In this document: in pieces, positions 25,701-34,880 of the stretch
Layout of the letters: each line of letters starts with the position of its first letter
Position numbering within the stretch: position 1 is the first letter of the stretch
From: Marinobacter goseongensis
Lineage (GTDB): Bacteria; Pseudomonadota; Gammaproteobacteria; Pseudomonadales; Oleiphilaceae
Assembly: GCF_023156235.1 (NCBI RefSeq)
Contig: NZ_JAKZAI010000014.1
Location: 61,019 to 125,018, forward strand
DNA: 64,000 nt
Reading direction: 5' to 3'
Program-made: the position numbers and the translations under genes
The notes under the pieces: generated by a model
Told to the model about the DNA's origin: nothing
Databases searched by the model: none
Seen by the model: the letters and a program-made list of their open reading frames with translations, nothing else

Positions 25701-27083
25701 ATGACTGACAACAACCCGGCCGCACCCCAGCGCGGCATGTGGTCCTCGCGGCTGGCCTTTATTCTGGCCGCGACCGGCTCCGCTGTGGGCCTCGGCAATA
25801 TCTGGAAGTTCCCCTATGTGACCGGTGAGAACGGGGGTGGCGCTTTTGTGATGGTGTACCTGTTGTGCATCGCCATTATCGGTATTCCCATCATGATGGC
25901 CGAGGTCTTTATTGGCCGGAACGGTCGCCACAACCCGATCGCCAGCTTTCGCCTGGTAGCCGAGCGCAACCTGGCATCACCGGCGTGGCGGGTGTCCGCG
26001 ATTGTGGGCGTACTGGCCGCGTTTATTATCCTGTCGTTCTATTCCGTGATCGGCGGTTGGGCTGCGGCGTACATCGGGCACGCCGCGACCGGCGACTTCA
26101 CCGGCCAGAGTGCTGACGCCATTGGCACCCTGTTTGGTGATCTGCTTGCCAGCCCGGGCGTGTTGCTGGCCTGGCACACACTGTTCATGGCGCTGATCAT
26201 TGTGGTGGTGGCCCGGGGTCTCAAGTCCGGCCTCGAGCGGGCGGTGAATATCCTGATGCCGGCGCTGTTCGTGCTGCTGCTGATTACCGTCGGTTACGCG
26301 GCCACCACAGACGGCTTTGGCCAGGCGGTGAGTTTCCTGTTCACCCCCGACTTCAGTGCGCTGACTGTCGACGGTGTGTTGATTGCCCTGGGCCACGCAT
26401 TCTTCACCCTCAGCCTGGGTATGGCCATCATGATGGCGTACGGCTCCTACCTCAGTCGTGATGTGTCCATTGGCCGTACCGCCGTGACCGTCTCTATTAT
26501 GGATACCGTTGTGGCCCTGCTGGCGGGCCTGGCTATTTTCCCGGTGGTCTTTGCCAACGGCCTGGAAGCCGGTGCCGGCCCGGGTCTGATTTTCCAGACC
26601 CTGCCGCTGGCGTTTGGCCAGATGCCCATGGGCGGCCTGTTTGGCACGCTGTTCTTCGTGCTGCTGCTGTTTGCCGCCTGGACTTCCGGCATCTCCCTGT
26701 TGGAGCCGGTCGTGGAATGGGTGGAAGAGAACCTGTCCGTGGGACGCTCTGGCAGCGCTGTTCTGGTGGGCGGTGCCTGCTGGCTGCTGGGTGTGGCGTC
26801 GATCCTGTCCCTCAACGAATGGTCCGGGTTCGCACCGCTGGGCATGTTCGAGCGTTTTGCCGGTATGACCATCTTTGATCTGCTGGATTTCTTTACGGCG
26901 AACGTCATGTTGCCGCTGTCCGGCCTGCTGACCGCAGTCTTCGTTGGCTGGTTCGTGGCGAAAGAATCCCTGAAAGTGGATCTGGCACTGGAGGGCGGCA
27001 GCTTTACCCTCTGGTACAACCTGATCCGTTACGTGACACCCATTGCGGTGGCTATCGTGTTTGCCTACAACCTGCTGGCATAA
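25701..27083 (+). CDS. Neurotransmitter:sodium symporter family (LeuT-like) transporter
   Basis: A 460-residue transporter with about eleven helices. The NSS hallmark is in helix 1 (GSAVGLGNIWKFPYV, about residues 25-40), with unwound-helix residues for sodium and amino-acid binding. Bacterial members import amino acids such as leucine, tryptophan or tyrosine. The start at 25701 follows AGGA and gives the normal N-terminus; the open frame upstream is non-coding and overlaps the MATE start. A strong terminator follows. Confidence 0.94.
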   Translation: MTDNNPAAPQRGMWSSRLAFILAATGSAVGLGNIWKFPYVTGENGGGAFVMVYLLCIAIIGIPIMMAEVFIGRNGRHNPIASFRLVAERNLASPAWRVSAIVGVLAAFIILSFYSVIGGWAAAYIGHAATGDFTGQSADAIGTLFGDLLASPGVLLAWHTLFMALIIVVVARGLKSGLERAVNILMPALFVLLLITVGYAATTDGFGQAVSFLFTPDFSALTVDGVLIALGHAFFTLSLGMAIMMAYGSYLSRDVSIGRTAVTVSIMDTVVALLAGLAIFPVVFANGLEAGAGPGLIFQTLPLAFGQMPMGGLFGTLFFVLLLFAAWTSGISLLEPVVEWVEENLSVGRSGSAVLVGGACWLLGVASILSLNEWSGFAPLGMFERFAGMTIFDLLDFFTANVMLPLSGLLTAVFVGWFVAKESLKVDLALEGGSFTLWYNLIRYVTPIAVAIVFAYNLLA

Positions 27084-27088
27084 CCCGT

Positions 27089-27126
27089 AAAAAAAGGGGG
27101 TGGCACATGGTGCCGCCCCCTTTTTT
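27089..27126. terminator. Strong intrinsic terminator after the NSS gene
   Basis: GGGGGTGGCAC pairs with GTGCCGCCCCC (one G-T pair), flanked by an A-run on the left and six T on the right. It can act in both directions and separates the NSS gene from the convergent hypothetical gene. Confidence 0.93.
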
Positions 27127-27146
27127 CTCTTCCGAACGAAGTCCCG

Positions 27147-27725
27147 TTAATAGTCGCCGTCAGATGCGGTGACTGCCCGCAGCGTGTCCATGTGGGGTCG
27201 CACGGCCCGCTTGTCCGCCTCCGGAGCCTGTCTGGCGGTTTCCATTGCCGACGTTGCCCCCCCCATCATCGCCCGCATCTGTTCTTTCTGAGCTTCGCTC
27301 AGGTTGGGGTTGTTGTTGATTTCGTCCATCACGCCGGCCATTTCCCGGGCCATTTCGGGATGCTGGTCCTCCATTTCGATGGCCATCCAGGCCTGGAACA
27401 CACGGTCACCGGTAGCGCCCCATTCTTCCATGGAATCAAAGCCATGATCCGCCACAATGACTTCCATACGATCGTAGGTTTCGTGGCCCCGCATCTGCGC
27501 CACGGAATCGGAGAAGATCGTCGAGAAATCCGGCATTTCGGCCATGCCTTCCGAGTTCGGCAGTTCCTGATTGAGCTCCTCGAAGTCGTCTTCCAGGGTC
27601 TCGGCGTCTTGCAGGGTGTTGATAAAGGCACGGACCCGCTCATCGGTCAGGCTGTCAGCGTTGGCGCCGAGTGGCAACAGCAGGGCGAGGGCGAGAGCCA
27701 GGCAGGATAAAGTAACGCGTTTCAT
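27147..27725 (-). CDS. Exported hypothetical protein
   Basis: A 192-residue protein with a clear signal peptide (residues 1-23, cleavage near GANA-DSLTD). The mature part is helical and acidic, Met-rich in the middle (PEMAREMAGVMDE, QMRAMMGG). No family is recognised. It is a single-gene unit upstream of a terminator. The short region before it contains a 15-base palindrome (GTCTAT-AAA-ATAGAC). A periplasmic helper protein is the most one can say. Confidence 0.75.
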   Translation of the reverse strand: MKRVTLSCLALALALLLPLGANADSLTDERVRAFINTLQDAETLEDDFEELNQELPNSEGMAEMPDFSTIFSDSVAQMRGHETYDRMEVIVADHGFDSMEEWGATGDRVFQAWMAIEMEDQHPEMAREMAGVMDEINNNPNLSEAQKEQMRAMMGGATSAMETARQAPEADKRAVRPHMDTLRAVTASDGDY

Positions 27726-27849
27726 GAATGTCCTCCGTGATCAGGGTGCCCCCGAATCCGTGTGCCGGGGGCGTGTCTATAAAATAGACGCTGGTTCCTG
27801 AAACGCGCAACTCCGGAGCGGCGGTTTACGCCGCCCCTGAGAGGCCTTG

Positions 27850-28992
27850 TCAGTGGGCGTACGAGAGTGAGGCGTAGCGCTCGAGATGAAAGTCGTCGTC
27901 GCCGAGTTGATGATTGATGGCGATCAGCCGCTTGGCGTAGTGGGCGAAATTGTACTCCCAGGTCATGCCAATGCCGCCGTGGGACTGGATACCTGCTTCC
28001 GAAATGAACTGGCCAGCGCGGCCAATCACATTCTTGGCGGCGGCTAACACCCGGCGACGCTCAAGGCTCTGGTCACCGTCGGCAACACTGGCGGCAAGGA
28101 TCGCCATGGAGCGGGCCTGCTCCAGTTCCGACATCATGTCCACCATGCGATGCTGCAGCACCTGGAACTTGCCGATGGGCACGCCAAACTGCTTGCGCTG
28201 TTTGAGGTAGTCCAGCGTCAGCTCGTTGGCCACCTCCATGACCCCCACGGCTTCGGCACACAGGGCGGCAATCGCCCGGCCGGCCTGGTATTCGATCACG
28301 CCTGCGGCCTGACCCTCTTCGCCCAGCCGTGCGTCAGCGCTGACCTGGACCTGGTTGAGGGTGATATCACAGCCTCTGGCGCCGTCGATGGTGGGGTAGC
28401 TGCGGCGCTCCACACCGGCGGTGTCCGGAGACAGCACAAACAGGCTGATGCCATCGGCATCCGCGGTGTCGCCGGCCGTGCGGGCAGACACCACGATCAG
28501 GTCCGCGCAGTGGCCGCCGATCACCACTGCCTTGCGGCCGTTCAGGACATAGCCCTCGCCGTTGCGTTCGGCGCGGGTTTCCACACTGTTCAGGTCGTAG
28601 AAACTCTGGGGCTCCTGCAGGCCCACCGCGGCTTTCTGTTCTCCGCTGGCTATCCCCGCCAGCCAGCGTTCTTTCTGGCTGTTGCTGCCGGCCTGGGCGA
28701 TCAGGCCGCCGGCGAGGATGACCGACTGCAGGTAGGGCTCCAGGCACAGGCCGCGCCCTAGCTCGGTCATCACCGACTGTACCTCCACGCCGCCGCCGCC
28801 AAAGCCGCCCAGGGATTCGGAAAAGGGCACCGCGGTCAGGCCGAGCTCGCTGAGCTGCGCCCAGAAATCGGCACTGAACCCCAGGTCGGAGGCGCTGAAC
28901 GCCAGCCGTTTTTCGAAACTGTATTCACCGCGCACCAGCCGCGCCACGGTGTCCTGCAGCATCTGCTGCTCTTCGTTGAGCTGGAAATCCAT
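27850..28992 (-). CDS. pimD: Acyl-CoA dehydrogenase, pimeloyl-CoA dehydrogenase small-subunit type
   Basis: A 380-residue FAD acyl-CoA dehydrogenase. The N-terminus (MDFQLNEEQQMLQDTVARL, then GFGGGGVEVQSVMTELGRG) and QRKQFGVPIGKFQVLQHRMVD follow the pattern of PimD, the small subunit of the heterodimeric pimeloyl-CoA dehydrogenase. It overlaps in function with its neighbour 10 bases upstream (PimC-like). It should introduce the alpha-beta double bond into dicarboxylyl- or long acyl-CoA. It has an excellent AAGGAGG ribosome site and is last in the four-gene thiolase operon. The gene symbol is by similarity of pattern only. Confidence 0.82.
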   Translation of the reverse strand: MDFQLNEEQQMLQDTVARLVRGEYSFEKRLAFSASDLGFSADFWAQLSELGLTAVPFSESLGGFGGGGVEVQSVMTELGRGLCLEPYLQSVILAGGLIAQAGSNSQKERWLAGIASGEQKAAVGLQEPQSFYDLNSVETRAERNGEGYVLNGRKAVVIGGHCADLIVVSARTAGDTADADGISLFVLSPDTAGVERRSYPTIDGARGCDITLNQVQVSADARLGEEGQAAGVIEYQAGRAIAALCAEAVGVMEVANELTLDYLKQRKQFGVPIGKFQVLQHRMVDMMSELEQARSMAILAASVADGDQSLERRRVLAAAKNVIGRAGQFISEAGIQSHGGIGMTWEYNFAHYAKRLIAINHQLGDDDFHLERYASLSYAH

Positions 28993-29002
28993 GGTCGCCT
29001 CC

Positions 29003-30199
29003 TTAGAGCCCGAGAATCATTTTCGACACGATGTTTTTCTGGATCTCGTTGGATCCGCCGAAAATCGACAACTTGCGATTGTTGAAATACTGGGCCGCCA
29101 GCGGCGCGGCATGCTCATCCGACAGGAACTCGCCGTCATACTCCAGGTTCAGCTCTTCTTCCACAAAGGGCAGCGCGTAGGGGCCCAGTGCGCGACGCGC
29201 CAGGTCGGTAATGGCCTGGCGGATTTCGGTGCCTCGCACCTTCAGCATCGAGCTCTCGGCGCCGGGCATGCCGCCACCCTCCACCGATGCGATGATGCGC
29301 AGGTTGCTGATGGATGCCGCCATCAGGTCAATCTCCACCTGGGCAATGCGCTGGCTGAAGGTGGGGTCCTGCAGCAGCGGGCGGCCATTTCTGAGCCGGC
29401 GGGACGCCAGCGCCTTGAGGTGCTCCAGCGCCGCCTTGGACAGCCCGATCCCGGCCAGGCCAGTGCGCTCATAGGTCAGCAGATACTTGGCGTAGGTCCA
29501 GCCCTTGTCTTCCTCGCCCACCAGATTGTCCACCGGCACCCGGACATCCTCGAAAAACACCTCGTTCACCTCGTGCTCGCCGTCCAGGGTGATGATCGGC
29601 CGCACGGTGATGCCGGGCGTGGCCATGTCGATCAGCAGGAACGAGATGCCTTCCTGAGCCTTGACCTCGGTATTGGTGCGCACCAAGCAGAAAATCCAGT
29701 TGGCGTGCTGGCCCAGGGTGGTCCAGGTTTTCTGGCCATTGACCACGTAGTGATCGCCGTCACGGACCGCGCGGGTTTTCAGTGACGCCAGGTCGGAGCC
29801 GGCGCCCGGCTCGGAATAGCCCTGGCACCACCAGTCTTCGCCGCTGAGAATGCGCGGCAGGTAGGTGCGCTTTTGCTCCTCGGTGCCGAACCGGATGATC
29901 ACCGGCGCCACCATGTTGACGCCGAACGGAATGGAGCGGGGTACACCATAACGCCCGGACTCTTCATCCCAGATGTGCTTCTGTACCGGGGTCCATTCCA
30001 CGCCACCGTAAGCTTTCGGCCAGTGGCTGGCGTACCAGCCCTGGGCACTGAGGATGCGCTGCCAGCGCTGGTGGTCGGCTTTGGTCAGCCGGCGATAGCC
30101 TTTGACCCTGGCGGCGATATCGGCAGGCAGGCTGGCCTCGAGAAAGGCCCGCACTTCGTCGCGGAACGCCAGCTCCTCGGGTGTGTAGTTCAGATTCAT
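29003..30199 (-). CDS. pimC: Acyl-CoA dehydrogenase, pimeloyl-CoA dehydrogenase large-subunit type
   Basis: A 398-residue acyl-CoA dehydrogenase resembling PimC: MNLNYTPEELAFRDEVRAFL, then WCQGYSEPGAGSDLASLKT (flavin and substrate region) and the C-terminal IFGGSNEIQKNIVSKMILGL seen through GGSNEIQKNI. The PimC/PimD pair oxidises pimeloyl-CoA and similar dicarboxylyl-CoA esters. The start at 30199 is fixed by GGAGG seven bases upstream; a longer frame would overlap the preceding gene. Spacing to both neighbours is under 20 bases, so all are one operon. Confidence 0.85.
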   Translation of the reverse strand: MNLNYTPEELAFRDEVRAFLEASLPADIAARVKGYRRLTKADHQRWQRILSAQGWYASHWPKAYGGVEWTPVQKHIWDEESGRYGVPRSIPFGVNMVAPVIIRFGTEEQKRTYLPRILSGEDWWCQGYSEPGAGSDLASLKTRAVRDGDHYVVNGQKTWTTLGQHANWIFCLVRTNTEVKAQEGISFLLIDMATPGITVRPIITLDGEHEVNEVFFEDVRVPVDNLVGEEDKGWTYAKYLLTYERTGLAGIGLSKAALEHLKALASRRLRNGRPLLQDPTFSQRIAQVEIDLMAASISNLRIIASVEGGGMPGAESSMLKVRGTEIRQAITDLARRALGPYALPFVEEELNLEYDGEFLSDEHAAPLAAQYFNNRKLSIFGGSNEIQKNIVSKMILGL

Positions 30200-30215
30200 G
30201 GGGTCGCCTCCGGAA

Positions 30216-31382
30216 TCAGCTGAAGGCCTGCAGGCCGGTTTGGCCACGGCCGAGAATCAGCGCGTGGATGTCGTGGGTACCTTCGTAGGTATTCACCGAT
30301 TCCAGATTCATCACATGGCGAATCACGTGGTATTCGTCCGAGATGCCGTTGCCGCCGTGCAGGTCCCGGGCGACCCGGGCGATGTCCAGTGCCTTGCCGC
30401 AGTTGTTGCGTTTCAGCAGCGAGACCGCGTCCGGGGTGGCGATACCCTGATCCATCATGCGACCCAGCTGCAGAGCGGCCAGCAGGCCCAGAGTGATTTC
30501 GGTCTGCATATCCACCAGTTTCTTCTGCACCAGCTGGTTCGCCGCCAGCGGCTTGCCGAACTGTTTGCGATCCAGGGTGTACTGGCGCGCGGCATGCCAG
30601 CAGAATTCAGCGGCCCCGAGGGAGCCCCAGCTGATGCCGTAACGGGCCTTGTTGAGGCAGCTGAACGGACCCTTGAGACCGTCGACATCCAGTTTGTTGT
30701 CATCCGGTACAAACACGTCGTCCATGAAGATGGAGCCGGTTTCCGACGCCCGCAGCGAGAACTTGCCTTCAATGCGGGGAGTGTCCAGACCCTTGCCGCC
30801 GCGCTCGATCACAAAGCCCGCCACCTTGCCATCGAGTTTTGCCCACACCACGAAAACATCGGCAATCGGTGCGTTGGTGATCCAGGTTTTCGAGCCGCTG
30901 AGCAGGTAGCCGCCATCCACCTTGCGGGCGCGGGTTTCCATGTTGCCGGGGTCGGAACCGTGATTGGGTTCGGTCAGACCGAACGAGCCTACCAGCTCGC
31001 CGGAAGCCAGCTTGGGCAGGATCCGCCGCTTGAGGGCTTCCTGGCCATAGGAAAAGATCGGGTACATCACCAGTGACGACTGCACGCTCAGCGCCGAACG
31101 ATAGGCCGAGTCCACCCGCTCCACTTCGCGGGCGATCAGGCCGTAGCAGACGTGGCTCAGCCCGGGGCCGCCGTATTCCTCCGGCAGGGTGGCGCCGAGC
31201 ATGCCCAGCTCACCCATGTCGTTGAAAATGCGACGATCGAACTGCTCGTGGCGGTTGGCTTCGAGAATGCTGGGCATCAGGCGCTTGTCGCAGAAGGCGC
31301 GAATGCTGTCGCGCACCTGGCGCTCCGATTCGTCCAGCAAGCCGTCGATGTTCAATAGGTCGTTCCAGGGTGCCTGGCTCAT
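30216..31382 (-). CDS. gcdH: Glutaryl-CoA dehydrogenase-like acyl-CoA dehydrogenase
   Basis: A 388-residue acyl-CoA dehydrogenase matching the GcdH group: [40 protein letters not shown] (parts [11 protein letters not shown]), [26 protein letters not shown] (parts [13 protein letters not shown]) and [21 protein letters not shown] with the catalytic Glu in YEGTHD. GcdH oxidatively decarboxylates glutaryl-CoA to crotonyl-CoA. Together with PimC/PimD this gives a route for odd-chain dicarboxylates or lysine-derived glutarate. The start at 31382 follows GGAG with 8-base spacing. Confidence 0.88.
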   Translation of the reverse strand: MSQAPWNDLLNIDGLLDESERQVRDSIRAFCDKRLMPSILEANRHEQFDRRIFNDMGELGMLGATLPEEYGGPGLSHVCYGLIAREVERVDSAYRSALSVQSSLVMYPIFSYGQEALKRRILPKLASGELVGSFGLTEPNHGSDPGNMETRARKVDGGYLLSGSKTWITNAPIADVFVVWAKLDGKVAGFVIERGGKGLDTPRIEGKFSLRASETGSIFMDDVFVPDDNKLDVDGLKGPFSCLNKARYGISWGSLGAAEFCWHAARQYTLDRKQFGKPLAANQLVQKKLVDMQTEITLGLLAALQLGRMMDQGIATPDAVSLLKRNNCGKALDIARVARDLHGGNGISDEYHVIRHVMNLESVNTYEGTHDIHALILGRGQTGLQAFS

Positions 31383-31433
31383 GAGTCGTCTCCGAAATCC
31401 GGTAAAGTGGGTTGCCGCTCTCAGGGTCGGCAA

Positions 31434-32645
31434 TCAGTGTTCAATGCGTTCGATGATGGTGGCAATGCCCTGGCCGATACCGATGCACATGCTGACCAGG
31501 GCATATCGACCACCGGTGCGTTCCAGCTGGCGCAGTGCTGTCAGGGTCAGGCGCGCGCCGGAGGCCCCCAGCGGGTGGCCAACGGCAATGGCGCCACCGT
31601 TGGGGTTGAGCCGTGGGTCGCTCTGGTCGATGCCGAGTTTGTGGGCGCACCCGAGCACCTGGGCCGAGAACGCTTCATTGATTTCAATCACATCCATATC
31701 CGCCAGACTTAGTCCGGCACGGGCCAGGGCTTTCTGGCTGGCCGGTACCGGGCCGAACCCCATTACCCGGGGCGGTACACCGGCGATGGCATTGGTGACG
31801 ATCCGCGCGCGGGGGCGGATGCCGGCCCGCTTGCCCGCGGCCTGCGAGCCCAGAATCAGGGCCGCGGCGCCATCGTTGATACCGGAGGCATTGCCGGCCG
31901 TGACCACACCACCCGGGAACAGAGGTTTCAGACCGGTGAGCGCGTCGAAATCCGAGCCGGGGCGTGGATGCTCATCCCGGTCCACGGACTCCGCCGGCTG
32001 CTTGCGCCCGCGGGGCACCTCAACCGGGGTAATCTCGTCAGTGAAGAAGCCCGCGGTCAGCGCAGCCTGATAGCGCTGCTGGCTTTGCGCGGCAAAGCGG
32101 TCAATGTTGTCCCGGGTCAGCGCCAGCTCGCTGGCGATGTTCTCGGCGGTTTCCGGCATGGTCTCACCGCCGAACGCTTCGATCAGGCGGGGGTTGGGAA
32201 AGCGTGCGCCGAGGGTGGAGTCGAACACCTCGAAGGCGCGGGAGAAGGCCGTTTCGCCTTTGGCGATCACAAACGGTGCCCGGGTCATGCTCTCAACTCC
32301 GCCGGCCACAAACAGTTCGCCCTCGCCGCAGCGGATAGCCCGAGCGGCATCCATCACCGCCGCCAGTCCCGAGCCACACAGCCGATTCACAGTCAGACCA
32401 CCGGTTTCCAGGGGCAGCCCGGCCAGCAGGGCGGCGTTGCGGGCAATGTTACGGGCATCCTCTCCGGCCTGGTTGGTGCAGCCGGCAATGACATCCTCGA
32501 ACTCCGTGGGCTCGAAGCCGTTGCGGTCCACCAGCGCCGCAATCACCCGGGCGAGCAGATCATCCGGACGAATCGCTGCCAGCGCGCCACCGAACTTGCC
32601 GAACGGGGAGCGCAGGCCATCGTAAATGTATGCATCGGAGCTCAT
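31434..32645 (-). CDS. Acetyl-CoA acyltransferase (thiolase)
   Basis: A 403-residue degradative thiolase. The nucleophile Cys is in NRLCGSGLAA (about residue 89), the His in NGGAIAVGHPLGASGAR and the second Cys in CIGIGQG. It cleaves 3-ketoacyl-CoA into acetyl-CoA and a shortened acyl-CoA, the last step of beta-oxidation or of beta-ketoadipyl/pimelyl-CoA breakdown. First gene of the operon thiolase-gcdH-pimC-pimD and divergent from the IclR regulator, with two inverted repeats in the shared upstream region. Confidence 0.93.
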   Translation of the reverse strand: MSSDAYIYDGLRSPFGKFGGALAAIRPDDLLARVIAALVDRNGFEPTEFEDVIAGCTNQAGEDARNIARNAALLAGLPLETGGLTVNRLCGSGLAAVMDAARAIRCGEGELFVAGGVESMTRAPFVIAKGETAFSRAFEVFDSTLGARFPNPRLIEAFGGETMPETAENIASELALTRDNIDRFAAQSQQRYQAALTAGFFTDEITPVEVPRGRKQPAESVDRDEHPRPGSDFDALTGLKPLFPGGVVTAGNASGINDGAAALILGSQAAGKRAGIRPRARIVTNAIAGVPPRVMGFGPVPASQKALARAGLSLADMDVIEINEAFSAQVLGCAHKLGIDQSDPRLNPNGGAIAVGHPLGASGARLTLTALRQLERTGGRYALVSMCIGIGQGIATIIERIEH

Positions 32646-32683
32646 ATCACCGCCTTCCAGTCGAACCTGTCATCGTGCTTTTA

Positions 32684-32700
32684 ATTTCGCTGTGCGAAAT
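32684..32700. promoter_or_regulatory. Perfect inverted repeat, probable IclR-family operator
   Basis: ATTTCGC-TGT-GCGAAAT has perfect 7-base arms and lies 39 bases upstream of the thiolase start, in the region shared with the iclR-type gene. IclR-family regulators commonly bind short AT-flanked palindromes of this kind. Confidence 0.6.
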
Positions 32701-32727
32701 CGGGTTTTAAAAAAGTGGATTTTAGAT

Positions 32728-32746
32728 TAGTGTGTGGGCCACACTA
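32728..32746. promoter_or_regulatory. Second inverted repeat in the divergent regulatory region
   Basis: TAGTGTG-TGGGC-CACACTA has perfect 7-base arms, placed between the first palindrome and the IclR gene. It may be a second operator, for autoregulation or for another regulator. Confidence 0.5.
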
Positions 32747-32807
32747 TTGCAAGCAGCCACCGTTCAAACTGAGTGATACCGTTGCGTAAAACCGTTGAGT
32801 GACCAAG

Positions 32808-33581
32808 ATGGATACCGAGTCCGGTAAAGACCGAAAATTTGTTGAAGCGTTGGCACGGGGCCTGAACATCCTGCGGGTGTTTGGTGACGGCCCGGTGATG
32901 ATGGGCAACCAGGAGCTTGCCCGGCTGACCGGGTTACCCAAGCCGACTGTCTCCCGCATGACCTACACTCTGACCAGGCTGGGGTACCTGAACCAGCACC
33001 CGGATACCGACAAATACCAGCTCGGGTCCGAAGTGCTGTCGCTGGGCTATACCTATGTTGCCAACCTGCGGGTGCGGCAACTGGCCAAACCCTACATGGA
33101 TGAGTTCGCGCGGGAGTATGGTATGTCGGTGGGTCTGACCTGCCGTGACCGCATGCACATGATCTATGTGGAAAACCGCATGCCGCCGGTCAAGGCGTTG
33201 CTGCGGGTGGATCTGGGGTTGCGCCTGCCATTGGCCACCACGTCAGCGGGCCGCGCCTTCATCGCCGGCCACAGTGCCAAAGGGCGTGAGCAGTTGCAGG
33301 ACGAACTGGCGGCGTATTACGGCGCCGAAAAGTGGCAGGAAAAGCAGCCCGGGCTGCTGGACGCACTGGCCATGTATGACCGGGAAGGCTTTTGCCTGTC
33401 GCTGGGGGAGTGGGACCGGAACATTGTGTCTGCCGGTGTGCCCATCGGTTTGCAGGACGGCACCCAGATGGCACTGACCTGCGCCGCCCCGGCGTATGAG
33501 ATTGGCGTCGAACGGCTGAAACACACCATCGCCCCAAGGCTTGCCGGCCTGGCGGGCGACATTCAGGCTCTCGGGGCCTGA
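32808..33581 (+). CDS. IclR family transcriptional regulator
   Basis: About 257 residues. The N-terminal winged helix-turn-helix (about residues 10-75: NQELARLTGLPKPTVSRMTYTL) is followed by the IclR effector-binding domain (about 85-250). It probably controls both the thiolase operon on the opposite strand and the dehydrogenase genes that follow it, in response to an acid or CoA-ester intermediate. The start could be GTG 32799 or ATG 32808; neither has a strong ribosome site, and the ATG is given. The next gene begins 17 bases after its stop. Confidence 0.9.
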   Translation: MDTESGKDRKFVEALARGLNILRVFGDGPVMMGNQELARLTGLPKPTVSRMTYTLTRLGYLNQHPDTDKYQLGSEVLSLGYTYVANLRVRQLAKPYMDEFAREYGMSVGLTCRDRMHMIYVENRMPPVKALLRVDLGLRLPLATTSAGRAFIAGHSAKGREQLQDELAAYYGAEKWQEKQPGLLDALAMYDREGFCLSLGEWDRNIVSAGVPIGLQDGTQMALTCAAPAYEIGVERLKHTIAPRLAGLAGDIQALGA

Positions 33582-33598
33582 AGCAGAAGGAGCAAGCA

Positions 33599-34858
33599 AT
33601 GACTGACCGCACGCCAACACAGCCCGGTTCAACCGCGCAACCCCGCAGGATCGCCACGGTGGGTATCATCGGGGCCGGCACCATGGGTGGTGGTATCGCC
33701 ATGAACTTCGCCAACGCCGGCCTCAAAGTGACCCTGGTGGAGGCGGCATCGGAGGCACTGGACCGCGGGCTGGCCGTGGTACGCCGCAACTATGAGAATT
33801 CGGCCCGCAAAGGCCGCATCACGCCCGAGCAGGTGGAAGAACGCATGGCGCTGATCCGCCCCAGCCTGAGCTATGACGACCTTGCGGATGTCGACCTGGT
33901 GATTGAGGCGGTCTTCGAGAACATGGAGGTCAAGCAGCAGATCTTTGCCCGGCTGGATCGGGTCTGCAAGCCGGGCGCCATTCTGGCCACCAACACCTCG
34001 ACGCTGGACATCGATACCATTGCCGCCGCCACCGAACGCCCGGAGGATGTGGTGGGTATGCATTTCTTCAGCCCGGCCAACGTCATGAAATTGCTGGAAA
34101 ACGTCCGTGGTGAGAAAACCTCGGCCGAGGTCAGGGCCAGTGTGATGGCGATTGCCCCGGTGATTGGTAAGGTCGCGGTGATGGTCGGCAACGGCTACGG
34201 CTTTGTAGGTAACCGCATGTTGCACAAGCGCGGCGCCGAGGCCGTGGCGCTGGTCAATGAAGGCGCCAGCCCGCAGCAGGTGGACCAGGTGCTCACCGGG
34301 CTGGGTTATCCCATGGGACAGTTTGCCATGTCCGATCTGGCCGGCATTGACGTGGGCTATCGCATCCGCGAGGAGCGTCGTAAGTCCGGTGAAGACGTGC
34401 CGGCCAGCTGGCTCGACAAGCTGGCCGAGAACGGCCGACTGGGCCAGAAAACCGGGGCCGGCGTGTACCGGTACGAGGAAGGCAGTCGCACGCCTGTCCC
34501 CGACCCGCAGGTGGACCAGCTGATCGCCGACTTCCGTCGGGAGCAGGGCATAACGCCGCGCGAGATTAGTGATCAGGAAATTCTCGAGCGCTGCATGTAC
34601 GTGATGATCAACGAGGGCGCCAAAATTCTTGAGGAAGGCATTGCGGATCGCCCGGCCGACATCGACACCGTGTGGATCTACGGCTACGGTTTCCCGAAGG
34701 ATCTCGGTGGCCCGATGACCTGGGCCGACAGCATCGGCCTGAAGACCATTCTGGAAACCATCACCCGCTTCCATGATACCCGCGGGGGGGAGCAATGGCG
34801 GCCGGCGCCGCTGTTGGCGCAGCTGGCGCAGGAAGGCCGCGGTTTCGTCGATCACTAA
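33599..34858 (+). CDS. 3-hydroxyacyl-CoA dehydrogenase
   Basis: A 419-residue enzyme. The N-terminal Rossmann domain has GIIGAGTMGGGIAMNFANAG (NAD binding), NTSTLDID and HFFSPANVMKLLE. Two C-terminal 3HCDH helical domains follow (GFVGNRMLHKRG; later YVMINEGAKILEEGIADRP). It resembles the dehydrogenase half of FadB/PimF multifunctional proteins without the enoyl-CoA hydratase half. It oxidises 3-hydroxyacyl-CoA to 3-ketoacyl-CoA, the step before the thiolase in the divergent operon. AGAAGGAG precedes the start. No hydratase gene is present in this cluster. Confidence 0.93.
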   Translation: MTDRTPTQPGSTAQPRRIATVGIIGAGTMGGGIAMNFANAGLKVTLVEAASEALDRGLAVVRRNYENSARKGRITPEQVEERMALIRPSLSYDDLADVDLVIEAVFENMEVKQQIFARLDRVCKPGAILATNTSTLDIDTIAAATERPEDVVGMHFFSPANVMKLLENVRGEKTSAEVRASVMAIAPVIGKVAVMVGNGYGFVGNRMLHKRGAEAVALVNEGASPQQVDQVLTGLGYPMGQFAMSDLAGIDVGYRIREERRKSGEDVPASWLDKLAENGRLGQKTGAGVYRYEEGSRTPVPDPQVDQLIADFRREQGITPREISDQEILERCMYVMINEGAKILEEGIADRPADIDTVWIYGYGFPKDLGGPMTWADSIGLKTILETITRFHDTRGGEQWRPAPLLAQLAQEGRGFVDH

Positions 34859-34880
34859 AACCACAGGGGAACAGAACACG

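Noticed and set aside
27815..27842. GC-rich hairpin after the PimD-like gene considered as a terminator
   Set aside because: Short GGCGG/CCGCC stem without a T-run, so not called as an intrinsic terminator.
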